From positions 1,459,001-1,523,000 of the forward strand of contig BSDZ01000094.1 in the NCBI GenBank assembly GCA_030268105.1: 64,000 nt of DNA, read 5' to 3'. Source of the stretch: Volvox africanus. Lineage: Eukaryota; Chlorophyta; Chlorophyceae; Chlamydomonadales; Volvocaceae. Of this stretch, positions 1 to 12,070 are shown one piece after another; position 1 is the stretch's first letter, and each line of letters opens with the position of its first letter. The notes beneath the pieces are model-generated. The model saw nothing but the letters and a program-made list of their open reading frames with translations. It ran no database searches and was not told where the DNA came from. A program made the position numbers and the translations under genes.

Positions 1-693
1 CTGGTGCGCACGCAAACCCTGGTAAAGAATGCTATCGTCCAGGTGGACGCAACGCCGTTCAAGCAGTGGTACCTGAAGCATTACAAGGTGGAACTGGGCG
101 CTAAGAAGGACCAGCCCGACATAGCCCCTAAGCCGGAGGAGATCCAGGTAGGGCATCATTATGGAAGCGTCAGTTTCCATAAGTTAGATCAAAATGGTCG
201 AAGATTATCTCCCCTGATTAGGGAAACTGCTCGTGACATCCATCACCAACTGCGAAACCTTGTTCCTATGCAAAATTGGGCATCCTGGTGTCGAGGGAGT
301 TCGTGGGAATTTCCTCTTCTGAAGATATTTATTGCCAAGGCATCGGGAGTGGAAACAGAAGGATTTTGGCGGGTGTATGACTTTCGGATTGCCATAGGCT
401 CGGGCAATGCCATCCATCGCACTTTCAATTTTCTTATGATCATGCTGATTACTGCGTGCACTCTTATCTGTCCATTGAAGGGCTCGAACCACGTGAAGCG
501 GAAGATCAAGGAGCGTCTGCTGAAGCGCAAGCTGGACCCGCACCTCGCTGAGCAGTTCGCAACGGGCCGTCTGTTTGCCTGCATTGCATCGCGCCCAGGC
601 CAATGCGGCCGCTGTGATGGTTACATCCTTGAGGGCAAGGAGCTGGAATTCTACATGAAGAAGATGCAGAAGAAGAAGTCGAAGGCTTCGTAA
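1..693 (+). CDS. RPS8: 40S ribosomal protein eS8, 3' part
   Basis: Cytosolic small-subunit ribosomal protein eS8, cut by the window start. Exons are 1-147 and 481-693, both in phase 0, so intron 148-480 (GTAGGG...AAG) keeps the frame. The visible 119 residues begin with [20 protein letters not shown] and end with [25 protein letters not shown] and a lysine-rich tail, which are hallmark eS8 segments. Compared with the roughly 208-residue human protein, about the first 100 residues lie upstream. The lysine-rich insert that animals carry in the middle is short here. The intron reads through in frame, so a naive open reading frame spans it, but the translated intron has no eS8 similarity. The identification is secure; the splice sites are very likely. 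Confidence 0.95.
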   Translation: MVRTQTLVKNAIVQVDATPFKQWYLKHYKVELGAKKDQPDIAPKPEEIQVGHHYGSVSFHKLDQNGRRLSPLIRETARDIHHQLRNLVPMQNWASWCRGSSWEFPLLKIFIAKASGVETEGFWRVYDFRIAIGSGNAIHRTFNFLMIMLITACTLICPLKGSNHVKRKIKERLLKRKLDPHLAEQFATGRLFACIASRPGQCGRCDGYILEGKELEFYMKKMQKKKSKAS

Positions 694-718
694 ACATGGC
701 CATTCTGGATTTCGGTGG

Positions 719-723
719 TGTAA
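719..723 (+). terminator. TGTAA polyadenylation signal of eS8 gene
   Basis: TGTAA lies 26 nt after the eS8 stop codon. This pentamer is the usual poly(A) signal of Chlamydomonas and Volvox genes, with cleavage typically 10-15 nt downstream. Confidence 0.6.
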
Positions 724-2527
724 CAAGCCACTCACGTGCAATGTCAAGATCTTCCCAAATCCCTGCTGTGGCAACTGCCATTCGCATGTGCATCATCATC
801 TTGGGTCTCATCATGTCTTTCACCCAGCTTAACCTGCTCCATTGCATCATGGCAGCTTGGTAACCCTATAGGGGTTATATAGCTCTCGGTCTACGACGTC
901 AATCAAGGAAGCCCTTCATGGGAGATTTTGGAAACCTCATTATACCACATGTGGCCAAGCCAGCTTGGTATTCAGTCATGAGTTCGCGAAATTGTGGAAT
1001 ACCCCCATTATTGCAATTCGGTCTGTAGATGTACTTCTAACGGCGATTGGTAAGACTGTACTGTGTGAAACTCGTAACTATTCAAGCTTTTTAGGCAACC
1101 AGTATTTGATCATGTTGAGCGCCCTTGCCTGGGAGTCTAAAAGGGTAACTAAGCTGGCAGCGGACGTGGGTTCAAGAGAAGGGGGTCAAACAGATTACCT
1201 GATTTGTACAGCAGAGAGTTAGAAAAACAGGGCAGCAAGAGTAGACTACTTAATATTTAGCGAATCAGATCTCCATGGGAATGAAATATGCTGGGCTATT
1301 GAACAGGGATCTATAATTGTCTGGGATAGTTAGCGAGGCCCTATGCACGCTAGACCGGCCTGCGAGTAAATATCGTCATGGAGGGAGCCAGAAGCGGAGT
1401 GATGGCGGCGTGTGATTTTCAGGTGTCACCCCCCTGGCCTGTGCGTTGTGACCCTGGAGGATATATGCAGAAACGGCGCAGAGTGTTAATACAAAAAGAA
1501 ATCGCAATTATGCCTCAAACAGTGGTAAAGAGCGACGTAAACTAATCGCATAATACTTAGCGTGTGATGGCAGTGGCCATTCATACTACTTTCCGCGAGG
1601 AAGAGGAGGAATCAAGGCTCCACAGGGCCCGACCGCCTGAACGTTCTAGCTGGAGTTCGGCAAGCACCATAGGGGTGGCGGACGTACCATTTTGTACAGG
1701 TATTGATATGAACACTGCGATTACCTTTATGGGGCTCCTTTCCCTGCTTTTCCTCACACAGTGGTTCACCCTTTACCTTGGAAACCGAAACTTCTTTCAT
1801 TTATAATACGCCGTAACCCTGAACAAGGCACTTGCTGATGGCATCAGAGCGCACAGCCCAAATGTTTCTCGACGGGCTGTGATTGCGGACCCAGTTGTGT
1901 TGGTACCCTTGGGACGGCTTGCAATGCCCTCATCATTGCAGACCCCAGTACAACCCCAACTGCCTCCCACGCTCGTTCGTGATTCTATGTAAATCAGTCT
2001 TTAGTCAGGTTTGGGGACAAAACGCTAAGGATGTCTAATCCTACATCCAGCGGCAGACCTAATCTCTAAAATACCAGTATAAGTCTCATCTAAACATACA
2101 TGTAACGTTTCACGTTATAGAGCGGCTGCTGATAGCATGCAAGCGTTTGAGCAACGAGCATGCAAAGAAATAAAAAACTGTGGCAGGTCGGCCGAAATCA
2201 GGGGTTTAGTGAGTCATTCTTTTCAACAACATAAAAACTGAAATTTGGAGTTGTGGCTCAAGGTAGCTTACTTGATATTGTAATCATGCAGACACATACA
2301 TCGACATGTCCATCCGTAGATTGCATCAGGCAAGGTAAGTGAAAGAGGAATCTTAACTCTTATTAGACATACCAAGTAGCGTACTCGCTATTGTGTGCGC
2401 GATGACTGTACGGCGATCTTTTGTACGATCCCCCCGGGCAAAGTGATCATAGTGTTCCCGGTGCACCGGGAAGAGCGTCGTCGTTGCTGGCATCAGGAGT
2501 CTAAGCACTTCTCATTTATCAGTAAAG
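724..2527. other. Intergenic region, no gene seen
   Basis: About 1.8 kb between eS8 and the LHCA start. The open frames present (for example 965-1222 and 1564-1806) have no recognisable domain and no convincing splice partners. The 3' end must hold the LHCA promoter and 5' UTR; no clear TATA box was seen close to 2528. Confidence 0.6.
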
Positions 2528-4132
2528 ATGGCCCTGATGATGAAGCGCTCGGCCGTGGCCGCACGCTCGGCGGTCTCGCGCAAGGCTGTGGTGACCTGCG
2601 TTGCGCGCCAGTCATGGCTGCCTGGCAGCGAGATCCCGAAGCACCTCGACAGCCCTGCTGCTCTTGCTATGGCTGGCAATTTCGGTAAGAAGAGCACGGA
2701 TAGTATAGAGCTGACAGGGAATCCGAAGCCCAGCAGTAACGTCAGCGCGCATAACTGGAGGAAATCGTGTACTGAAATCGTGCTTGAATGCAGGCTTCGA
2801 TCCACTTGGTCTGGGTAAGGACCCTGAGGCCCTGCGCTGGTGAGGAAGTGTTCTGTTGATTACGATGCAGCCTTGCTCACGTTTATTATCTTGAAATTAC
2901 ATTTTACTAGGATCGATTATTATTCTATACTCATGGATTTCTTTTATTTGTGTTCGTGTTGACGTAAACTCACATCCTACGATGTAGGTATCAGCAGGCG
3001 GAGCTGGTGCACTCCCGCACCGCGATGACTGCCGTGGCCGGCATTCTCATCCCCGGCGTGAGTGAAATGGTGTTTGAGTTATCAAGATGTTTAGAAAATT
3101 TTCGCCGACCAACACAATAGATACTCTGGAATTGGTACCCGTGTCCTGATTTTTGCACCCGCCTGTCCCCCTCCAATGTTACAGCTATTGACCAAGGCTG
3201 GTGCGCTCAATGTGCCAGAGTGGTACGATGCTGGCAAGGTTGCGATTGAGAGCTCCTTTGCACCTTTCGGTGAGATGTCTATCCGTGTAGTTTTAAATAC
3301 CCAAATGACGGCGCGCTAAAAGTAAAGTGCGCGTAGGCAGATAATTTGTTTGTCCCCCGTTGCTGGTTTGTAAGGCCGCAAGAAGTAAAGGAAGTTCGGA
3401 GGATTACATAAACGCTTGAGGTCAACCTTAGACATTTTACGCTCGTCATATCAATCATATGCTCTGAATATTCCACCCCCTCATTGCAGGCGCTCTGCTG
3501 GCCGTGCAGCTATTCCTGACTGGCTTTGTTGAGACGAAGCGCTGGCAGGACTTCAAGAAGCCGGGCAGCCAGGCCGAGAAGGGCAGCTTCCTGGGCTTCG
3601 AGACTTCCTTCGCTGGCACTGGCGACAATGGCTACCCTGGCGGCATCTTCGACCCACTTGGTACGTTCTTCGTTTGCGTTGAATATTTCCGCTGCAAGGA
3701 GTTCAAGATTGTATTGTTTCCATTACAGGCCTTGCCAAGGATGCTGACAAGCTCGCTGACTGGAAGCTGAAGGAGATTAAGAACGGCCGCCTGGCCATGG
3801 TAAGTGTTGGTTGTGTAATCTTTCTTGTTGCTCAATCCTGACCCCTTGTATTGCTATGTTGTAGGTTGCTTTCCTTGGCTTCACCGCACAAAAGTTCGCC
3901 ACCGGTAAGTTCAATGGGCTATATATTGAAGGAGGTACTCTGTTGTGTGCTCTATCTTCCGCTCAAAACTTTTCTAGGGATGATAATATGCCGGCCATGT
4001 TACCCGCAATAAATTTGGCATCCCGTCACTGAACCAACAGGCAAGGGCCCGATTGATAACCTCGCGGCACACCTGGCGGACCCATGGCACGTCAACTACG
4101 CCTCAAACGGCGTCTCTGTTCCGTTCCTGTAA
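2528..4132 (+). CDS. Light-harvesting chlorophyll a/b protein, LHCA type
   Basis: Photosystem I antenna protein of the thylakoid membrane. Eight exons: 2528-2684, 2794-2839, 2988-3057, 3185-3269, 3490-3660, 3729-3799, 3865-3904, 4041-4132. Phases close exactly to give 243 residues. The start MALMMKRSAVAARSAVSRKA is a basic plastid transit peptide. The mature part begins near RQSWLPGSEIPKHLD, followed by FDPLGLGKDPEALRW. Chlorophyll-ligand motifs are AELVHSRTAM in helix 1 (E..H.R) and KEIKNGRLAMVAF in helix 3 (E..N.R); VETKRWQDF marks helix 2. LNVPEWYDAGK and FDPLGLAKDADK favour an LHCA rather than an LHCB protein. The paralogue number cannot be decided without alignment. Exons 2 and 7 are only 46 and 40 nt, typical of these genes. 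Confidence 0.94.
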
Positions 4133-4454
4133 AGCCTTAGTGGTGTTGTGCGTTAGACTTGGTGATGGTTTGGCGGGAGTGGTGGAGGTAGTATTGATGA
4201 GCTTGGCACTATTGTATGGGAAGGTGATTTGAGATCGTCCTGGGATAGATCTGAACACGTCTTGTTCGCCCTGAGACGCGTGCAGATGATGCATATCCCT
4301 CGAGTGTTTTTTGTTGTGGCGCTGAAGAGTACCTTTTCGGGCTGCCTAGTTTTGTAGCACGCACTCGCGGTGTATTATGTACGATTTCATAGGCTGTATG
4401 AAAGAGTGCATCTATTCAAAGTCGTTCCCAAATGGTCATTTGTCGATCCCACAA

Positions 4455-4459
4455 TGTAA
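4455..4459 (+). terminator. TGTAA polyadenylation signal of LHCA gene
   Basis: First TGTAA after the LHCA stop, giving a 3' UTR of about 330 nt. A second copy lies further on near 4634. Confidence 0.5.
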
Positions 4460-5329
4460 ATCTGTATGATGTGTTCACATGCTGCTGCATAAAGTTCTGG
4501 ATGTTAAATGAGTTGATGAAAAAATACTTCTCCGCGTACCATCACCCACCGCCACGGGATGGTTACCTCTGCCATTGTCCAGCTCTTTCGTCATCTGCCG
4601 CCTCTAAGATAAATGTTATTCGATTTGTATATGAATGTAAACTGCTAATTCTATAAGATGGAATTAACCCTTGTGAAATCGAACTGTGAAGTCCTAAGGA
4701 CAGAATTCACGTGAGCTCCTTAAATTTCGGGTCAGGAACAGTCCCGCCAGGTTGAGTTGGGTATACAAAACTTGGTCCGGAAAGGAGCTAGGAGAGTGGT
4801 CGCATGAAATGACCCAATGCGTGCGTGCATGTTGGTAGGATTTCCGGTGGTGCAGCGCTGAAATCTCTCGCCTGGACACCTGTCGTTATTTAATTCTCGC
4901 ATCAATACGACACCAGCTTCTGTCCATTGCGGTTAACGAGCTTCAAGTGATGCCAGCTTAAAAGCATATATCTATATGTACCCAACAGTGACATACATGT
5001 ATTGTTATTTCAACATGGACCCAGTAGATATTGCCGTAATGCCGTACGAGCGACACACAGCCGCCAGCAGCTTCCCTGCATTGCCATTCTTCCAGGTTGC
5101 GGCCCAGCCTGGCAGCCACCTATGCAGCAACTTCAGCAGTCAGCTCCCGAAGCCTCCGGTGGTATCTCCGGTCTCTCTTACGCCAACCTCTGCTGCGTGT
5201 GTATATATGCGGTACCTCTTAATGTATGTCATGCCTCCGGTAGTGCGGGCATGCAGGGGAGGGAGGCTATGCCGCCCCTCAGTTCCCCACCCCCTTAACA
5301 CACCCCACGCTATAGCCAGCCTTGTATAA

Positions 5330-5430
5330 GTATTAGTACAAGTATTCGTATTAGTATTAGTATTGGGATTGGGATTGGGATTGGGATTGGCATTAGTATT
5401 GGCATTGGCATTAGTATTAGTATTATATCT
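5330..5430. repeat. Interrupted hexamer repeat (ATTAGT / ATTGGG / ATTGGC)
   Basis: About 100 bp of imperfect hexamers reading ATTAGT, ATTGGG and ATTGGC in runs, bounded by GTATAAGTATTAGTAC on the left. The units differ mainly at two positions, as expected of a mutating minisatellite. Confidence 0.8.
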
Positions 5431-5962
5431 CATGCGATGAGATCCTGCGAACTGCTGCCGTTCATATAAGTCCCAGAGCCTAGCTTAACGGGTTATGCTG
5501 ACTTACAGTTTGCAGTGGCCCACGGTGCCTTGCAGCCCGCTCCAGCCTATCCGGTCGTTCCAACACACCACGTGGAAGCGGCCAACCCTTAAGGAAGGCT
5601 TTGCATATAACGTTTACTCATCGATGTGAAATAAGGTGCTGAACACAACTCGCCAGGGCTGTTGTGAAAGTTGATGGGCGAACCAAACACGCGCCTCTCA
5701 ACACCACATCATCGCAACATTCTGCCGAGTGGCTAGTTGGCGCAGGGAAAGCGTCTGAAGCTTGCTTGCTTGCTCAATTGCACAAAAGATAGCCATGAGG
5801 ATCGCTAAGAAAATGGCAGACGGAGGAAACCCCTTCGTGTTACATTGGCCAAAATCTTGTTTGCGGATCATACAGTAGACGAGTAAGCTGCGCTGCTGCG
5901 CCTGGCTTGCCGGATACGTATAGGTATGGCTCGTAACCGGGCGCAGAATCCTCCCTCTCTCA

Positions 5963-6110
5963 TACACACGTACACACGTACACACACACACATACACACG
6001 TACACACACATACACACGTACACACACACATACACACGTACACACACACATACACACGTACACACACACACACACACACGTACACACACATACACACGTA
6101 CACACACACC
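5963..6110. repeat. CACACGTACA microsatellite
   Basis: About 150 bp of (CA)n punctuated every 10 to 22 nt by CGTACA, so the tract is a higher-order repeat of ACACACGTAC units and not a plain dinucleotide. It creates artificial histidine/threonine and cysteine/valine open frames on both strands. Confidence 0.85.
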
Positions 6111-7795
6111 GTGCACAGCCACCATGCACCCGTAGTCTGCAGAGTGGTGATTTGAACTGGTGAGCAACTCGCGTATGTGCATGACTCGGCATGCGCTTCA
6201 GGGTTATCGTGTTGGGTGGTGTGGGTGTGCCGTATACATGATGACGTGCCTGATTTTGGGGTTCATGCAAGTCCCGGTTTATTTTGCCAATATATAAACG
6301 ATGTGAAGATCGCATATAATATTACCGGTGGTCAACGAGGTATGAAGTGTATGTAGATGTGTGGTGTGTGTATGTGTGTATGTGTGTATGTAGAAATGAG
6401 GACCACACAACCATGATGACCTAGTTAGGCCACAAAAATGGAGTCGTACTGGGGAACAACACAACGATGAGTGAACACATAATCCTTGATACCATTCGAA
6501 ATCCTAATTTCGATTAAAGTTCTCCTTCATATTCGAGATATTCCGGACGACGATAAAAGCTGTGAAATCTGGATCGTGGTTCAGATAGGCCTTCGGAAAA
6601 CAGTTTTAGTACGGAGCTACGGACGGCTGTCAGGCGCTGTATCGGTGCCAAAGCCGTTGTAAGCAGCAAGACCTCGCCTTAAAGGGGGGGGAACATGCTG
6701 TGCGGTTGCGGCAGCAAAACAGTGAGGGCGGGGTAGGTAGCTACTAAGCTAAGAGTTGTCATTTTCCAATTTTCGACAAAAACGAGCTCCGTGCTTACAG
6801 TGCGCAGAATAGATTCCAAATCCGTATCAGACATTAATCTGACCTAATAGTCCATGACATGACGGAGAGAGGCTGTGTTAGGATTAATGAGCCAAATAAC
6901 AATCCTCCACTCCACTCCACTCTTTTTCCCTCCACTCCCTTCCGTGACATGCCACCGCCTGCCTGACCCGACCCGCCCTCCGCTCCCGTGACCCCACACA
7001 GCTTAGGGCAGTGACGCACCCCTCCCCACGAGCCACCCGACCAAGGCGAGGCGGCTCCTGGCACTCCGCGGATCTCCGAATACATCCGGCATGCTCCTCA
7101 ACACCAGCATCCTTCATCATTCCCCACCTAATCATTTTTATGACAACGATGACGGTGGTGGTGGTGGTGGTGATGCTTAGTTATTTGCGTTTCCTAACTG
7201 CTTCCCCGAACTCGTTCGTTAGTTCGTTCGCTCTCTCCGGCATTGATACCCCCCCTCCTGCATCCATGCAGGTAAGTATCAATAAGTATCTAGATATTGA
7301 GCATCCAAGAAAAAGCTCCTGTGACCCATGGGTCCGCTGTCAAATACTGACCTCCTCCATGTTTTCCCATTCCTATGACCCGTGGGGTCCGTCTCTCCAT
7401 ACGAACCCCCTCCCTCCCCCTATCTGGATCCTAGTGACCCGTGGGTCCTTTGCGAACCACGAATAAACCCTGCAGGCGCTCCTCCTGCTTCCCACCTCTC
7501 TCCCTTTCCTTCACCGTCTCCACCAACAGCCCCTTTCTCGTGATTGCTCCGTTGCCCCCCTACTGACCCCTACCAGCAGCACCTTAGCTCTTCAGTCCTT
7601 CACGCCCTCATGGTCGTTCAGCCCTTTCTGGTGGCGTCTCGCTCGTACCAGTAGCATGTAAAAGAGGCGCCTGTACGGCATCAGCAGCAAAGACCGATAA
7701 GAGACTCCAGCTAACTTCCCTTAACGACCGTAGATAAGAGCTGGAGACTCCTTCCAACCAAAGAGTCGTATCCCGTACACCATGTAGAAATCGAG

Positions 7796-10700
7796 TTACG
7801 GCAAACCCGCCAGCTTCGCCACGCTGCCCACCACCACGTCCGGCCGCTCCGAAGCCGGCAGCGACTGCAATCGCTCCAGGGTGGTGACCCCCGTCAGCGG
7901 CAGGCAGGTGAACAGACCGCCCTGGCGGCCCAGGAGGATGTCAGTGTCCATCCGGTCGCCAATGATGGCTGTACGGGATGGATCCAGGTTGTACGTACGG
8001 CAGAGGTACGGCAGGAGCCATTCGCCGCCTTTCGCAACGTTCACCTGCAGGGGCGGGAAGGGAAAAAGTAGTTATTTATTACTATTTAGTTATTTATCTT
8101 ATTATAGTCAGTTTAATTGTGTTAGGTTTAGGAAGTTTATTTAGCAACATCTGTGTGTCGTATTCTCACCACCACTGTCACGAGTTTCCTAATAGCGGAA
8201 GGACCTCGGGAATTTTCGCCGTCGCCGGCAAAATGTGCTCACTTGCTTGCAAGCTCTTGCTTTCATTTCGCTAGCCTAGTAATCAATTTGATTCCTTTAG
8301 CTATGACCCCTTTTCAGCCGTAAAGCGGTAGCCCCATGAATTTCTAAACACATAGATTGGTGCAGAAGGATTGAGCAGCAAAAGATTGAGCAGCAAACCC
8401 CTCCCCCCCTCCCCCTTCCGGTCAGCTCCCACCCTCACGACTCTGCCGCCGGCGCCAAGTGGCCTCCTCCCCGCCGCCTCCCCGTCCCCAGCCAAGCCCC
8501 TGACCCACCGCAGTGACCCCGGCCGCCACCTCCACCGCCCGCACCAGGCCCCCGGTTCCTGGCATCATGCGGCCGCCGCCGATGTGGTCGGCGCAGTCGG
8601 TGTTGGTGGCCACCAGCAGACAGCCCGGCAGCTCGCGCAGACAGATGGAGGCGTAGACGAGGCGGGAGTACGAGAAGTTGGGGTCCCAACCCACCACCAC
8701 AGCGCCGATGTCTGGATCGACCTGCAGCGGTGGAGGGGGTGGGGGTGGGGGTGGGGGAGCGAGGGTGGGAATGGGGGTGGGAGTGGGAGTGGGGGCGGGA
8801 ATGGGGAAGTGAGAGTGAGAGTGGGGGTGGGGGTGGGGAAGTGAGAGTGAGAGTGGGAGTGGGGGTGTGATAGGGTTGGGGTGTGATAGGGGTGATGGAG
8901 GTGATGGAGGTGGGGGTGATGGTGGGGTGGGGATGGTGGGGGGTGGTTTGTAGGATGATGTAGGGTTGTTGTAGTGTCCGACACCTCGTTGGCAGTACAG
9001 TAATGGACAACGCGATGCGATCTGTCACACTCGTCCGCTACTGCCAACTTGAAGTCGTCCATCGTAAAACCCTAAAACCTAAAGCCTAAAACCCAAAGTC
9101 GGAGTACACCTGTCGTAGCGTCAGATGCGTACTCTCCGTAAGCACCTGAAGCTCCGACACGTATCGCCAACAGGTTATGCCCCTCGTCGGAATGAACCAC
9201 TCTTCGCTCCGAAACCAAGAAACCAGGGATCTTCCAGAACACTCCCTCCCTTCCTCACCCGCAGCTCCTTCATAGCGTCCATGCTGTCCATAACCGGCAC
9301 CTGGAGCTCCCGGCCCCCAATGAAGGGAATGTCCTGAGGGGAGGGGTGTGGGAGGCGTGTGTGAGAGCGATGAGAGAGGAGATCCCCTGTTCGCCCCTCC
9401 TCACACTCCAACTGAGCGAGTAAGCCCGGTCGGTACACACATACACACACACGCAACCACGCCAGGCGGGTATGTGTCCCATGTGCCCCTGTACATCCCC
9501 TCCCCTCGGTCGAATCGGTGACTCAGCAGAAGACACCCACCGCGGCTCGTAGTTCCTGCTCCACTCCACTCCATCCCAGCAGCAGCACCTTCTTGTCCGC
9601 CCGACTGCCGTTCGCACCGAAACCAACGCTCGTCAGGTACGCCGCAGCACAGTACGACGAGGAGACGATCTGGAAGCACCCCCCGGGAAAGTAGTCGGAA
9701 GGGGGCGAGGGGGCTTTGTGGGAGCGTTGTGGCATTGGTATCGGCAGGGCGCGGAATGGAATGGAATGCCGCTTCAGCGGGCGGATGGCGGCAGAGCCCT
9801 CCCCCTCCAGTCCCCGCACCTCATCCGGCGACACCTCCAGCCCCAGGCTGCGGAACTTAGTCGCATACTCCACTCGCGACTTGCTGCTGTTGTTGGTGAC
9901 GAAGAGCAGCCGCTTGCCGACGCGGCGGAAGAGGCGCAGCGCCTGGGGGGGCATGTCGGGTTAATGAGGGCAGATGGTTGTGTAAGGCGGCGTTTGGAAA
10001 CGCGGCGCCGCCGGGAGGAAAACAGAAAAACCCCTCAGCCCTCTCTGGTAGTCGTGATTACGGATGCGGATTACGGATGAGGTTCGTCTGATCGCGATGG
10101 GAGTCCGTTTCTTGCAGACCAAGCCACACAAGACGAATTGAAAGCATACATACTCGGGGACGACCACATAGTGGTTCGTGGGTGCAGACTAGGACTAAAT
10201 GAACAGAATGCGCAGAAAGAATCCAACAAAACGGCCCCCTATCGCTGCCCCCCAAGTTAAAACTTTAGGCAAAAATGGGAAGAGGGGTGCAAGGAAACAG
10301 ATGCTGATGCTGATGATGTTGATGACGATGATGATGACGATGTGTCGGCGATCTCGGCTGTTCTCGGGTTGCATCAGTCCGCAGGTGGTGGCGACTGGCG
10401 AGTTGACCAGGACGGAGGAAGGCCGCCAGTTGGCGCATGAGCTCCTCCTGAACTGGATGAACTCGTATTCCGAACAGCCACACGTGCGAGCTGGATGCGC
10501 TCGCTGCGGAGCTTATCCCCCGGGGATCGGGTTTTGCGGGCCACGGCCACGCGGAATCGGCGGGTTCGGCGGGATCGAGTTCTTAGTCCGATCTTACATC
10601 GGCTGCAACCCGGTTGCCAACCCGTCCCCCAAACCTCCGTCTCATCCCCTCCCCCCGATGTATGCTCCCCTCTATAAATCATAGATAGAGGGGAGCATAC

Positions 10701-11294
10701 ATCCAGAACCCCACACCAACAGGGGGGGAGAAGCTTGGATCTGGTGGTCTTTCCCCTCAAGCCACTCATCACCTCTGGCGCATTTCGGATGATCTCACTG
10801 CCCCGCCACAGCACCCCGTCGCAGTCCAGAATGAGGGTGCTGATATCCTGGAGCTTCTCTGGTGCCGTATGCTCGTCAAGGACTTGGACAGCAGTAGTAA
10901 TGTCGCTGGTGGTGGTCGGTGCGCTGATGGTGGGCAGCGCCTGAGTGGTACCCAAATCCGCGGCAGCTATAACGGTCGCCGCCGGTGCCGTGGCAGATGC
11001 TGTGATCGTTGCGGCGCCTGAATATGCAGTCACGCAAGTTCGGTGGAAGCATGCGGGGCGTGCTGCGGGAATCCGATGGCGTGAAGTCCATGTATATATG
11101 CGTGTGCATTCATGGCGTTGTTTGTAGTTTTTTCCTAAGCTTAAGGCTTCCAATTTAAATATGTCCGTATGATGGGGCGAGCGTATAGTGGTGTAGGTGG
11201 TTTGGGTATATGCTGCTGCCGTGCTGGGTGTGGGTGTCGCGTACGTATGCAGCTGGCAGGGGATGTTGAGCCGATGCTCAGTCAAACGCGTCAC
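7796..11294 (-). CDS. HAD phosphatase, phosphoglycolate phosphatase-like
   Basis: Haloacid-dehalogenase phosphatase of the 2-phosphoglycolate/4-nitrophenyl phosphatase class; the algal enzymes work in chloroplast photorespiration. Minus-strand exons: 10773-(11294), 9820-9942, 9541-9669, 9259-9333, 8509-8721, 7796-8044; exons 2-6 are all phase 0. Motif I is LILDCDGVLWRG, motif II FVTNNSSKSR, the cap ends in VVVGWDPNFSYSRL, the motif III lysine lies in NVAKGGEWLLPYL, and motif IV is IIGDRMDTDILLG. The catalytic core starts around LDEHTAPEKLQDIS and gives about 300 residues, the usual length. The 5' end is uncertain: the frame stays open to an ATG at 11294, giving a leader of more than 100 residues rich in R, S, T and A. 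That leader fits a plastid transit peptide, but a first exon further upstream is possible. Paralogue assignment and substrate are inferred. Confidence 0.85.
8089..8293 (+). repeat. Dispersed repeat, copy 1 (intron of phosphatase gene)
   Basis: An AT-rich block beginning GTTATTTATCTTATTATAGT and including the stretch GCCGTCGCCGGCAAAATGTG. A close copy lies inverted at 26105-26296, with about 150 bp matching almost base for base and a 14-nt length difference near the end. It sits wholly in intron 5 of the minus-strand phosphatase gene. Confidence 0.85.
8729..8945. repeat. G-rich simple repeat in phosphatase intron 4
   Basis: Runs of GGGGGTGGGG, GGAGTGGG and GTGATGGAGGTG on the plus strand, C-rich on the coding strand. 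Many G3-G5 runs are separated by 1-3 nt, so G-quadruplex formation is possible on the non-coding strand. Confidence 0.75.
9065..9093. repeat. Short interstitial telomere-like repeat
   Basis: AAAACCCTAAAACCTAAAGC followed by CTAAAACCC: about four degenerate units of CCCTAAAA, the complement of the TTTTAGGG telomere unit of Chlamydomonas and Volvox. It lies in intron 4 of the phosphatase gene. Confidence 0.6.
10657..10703. repeat. Perfect 19-bp inverted repeat with 9-nt loop
   Basis: GATGTATGCTCCCCTCTAT (10657-10675) is exactly the reverse complement of 10685-10703, separated by AAATCATAG. It lies in intron 1 of the phosphatase gene, about 70 nt upstream of the donor-side exon on the plus map. 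A folded-back hairpin in the pre-mRNA or a remnant of a small inverted-repeat element are both possible. Confidence 0.85.
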
Positions 11295-12070
11295 ACAAAG
11301 GATGAAATGTTATCCCTTGTGTGAATACGTGTATTATGTGAATACGTGTTGCAAACCGATCGAGGGTACGAACCTCTATGCAGTAAGCTACAAGAGGGCT
11401 GTTTCGCCGCAAGCATGCGCCAGCGCCCTTGCATACCAAATCGTCGAGCATGAAGCATGATCGACCTCATATGCGCGTTTGAATGAATATGATTGTGTTT
11501 GGTCGATGCGTCGATTTAAAAGAGCGCTATAATAACGTTGGAGTATCTAAAATGATAACTTTATGTACAAATCTATTTGTATCTTATTATTCACACTTAA
11601 CATAATTTAACAACAGGCTTGTAAATGAAATGTGCTGCACAATGAAATGTGCCAAGCATGCCAGCTCAACACAAAAACAAGTTTGAAAATGTTATCGCCG
11701 AAACGAGCCGATGGATTCTGTAACTTTTCCAGATGATGTATCGTAAAACCAAGGATGCAGCGACGATGGACCTGGAGGACGGCCAGGTGTGGACGTTTCG
11801 TCGACCCTACGGGTCAAAAAATCACGGAAAGCTCGGTCCGTTTTAGTTACCCCCGCCTTTTACAATGTTTGCATAGGATGGAGAGGGTAACACGTTATTG
11901 CAACGAGGTAAGGGCTTCTTCGCGCAGCTATCCGACTCGCCATTTTTGCATGGCAACCATCAACATCAGCATCGTGATAAGTCCTGCCCGACGCCAACAA
12001 CACAGTAACTTGCCGCGGCCCGTCACATGGAACAGGCATACCTGGCGGTGCATATGGGCGGGAGTGGCCT
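11295..12070. other. Intergenic or 5' region between divergent genes
   Basis: About 780 bp between the phosphatase (-) and the membrane-LRR gene (+). Upstream exons of the latter probably lie here. Candidates are an ATG at 11733 reading MMYRKTKDAATMDLEDGQ before a GTGTGG donor, and an ATG at 11878 reading MERVTRYCNE before GTAAGG. Neither could be joined in phase with certainty. Confidence 0.4.

Larger units (their letters stand above)
4460..7795. other. Intergenic region with microsatellites, no gene seen
   Basis: About 3.3 kb without supportable coding sequence. It contains two simple-repeat tracts (listed separately), a short GT-rich stretch near 6358-6390 and a pyrimidine-rich stretch near 7470-7600. 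Its right edge should contain the 3' UTR of the minus-strand phosphatase; a TTACA (minus TGTAA) is at 6795-6799. Long open frames over 5698-6315 are produced by the CA/GT repeat and were not accepted. Confidence 0.6.

Noticed and set aside
205..850. Overlapping minus-strand frames opposite eS8
   Set aside because: They mirror the eS8 exons and intron; no splice signals or domains of their own.
5698..6315. 205-codon minus-strand frame rich in Cys/Val
   Set aside because: Generated by the CACACGTACA repeat; no independent coding evidence.
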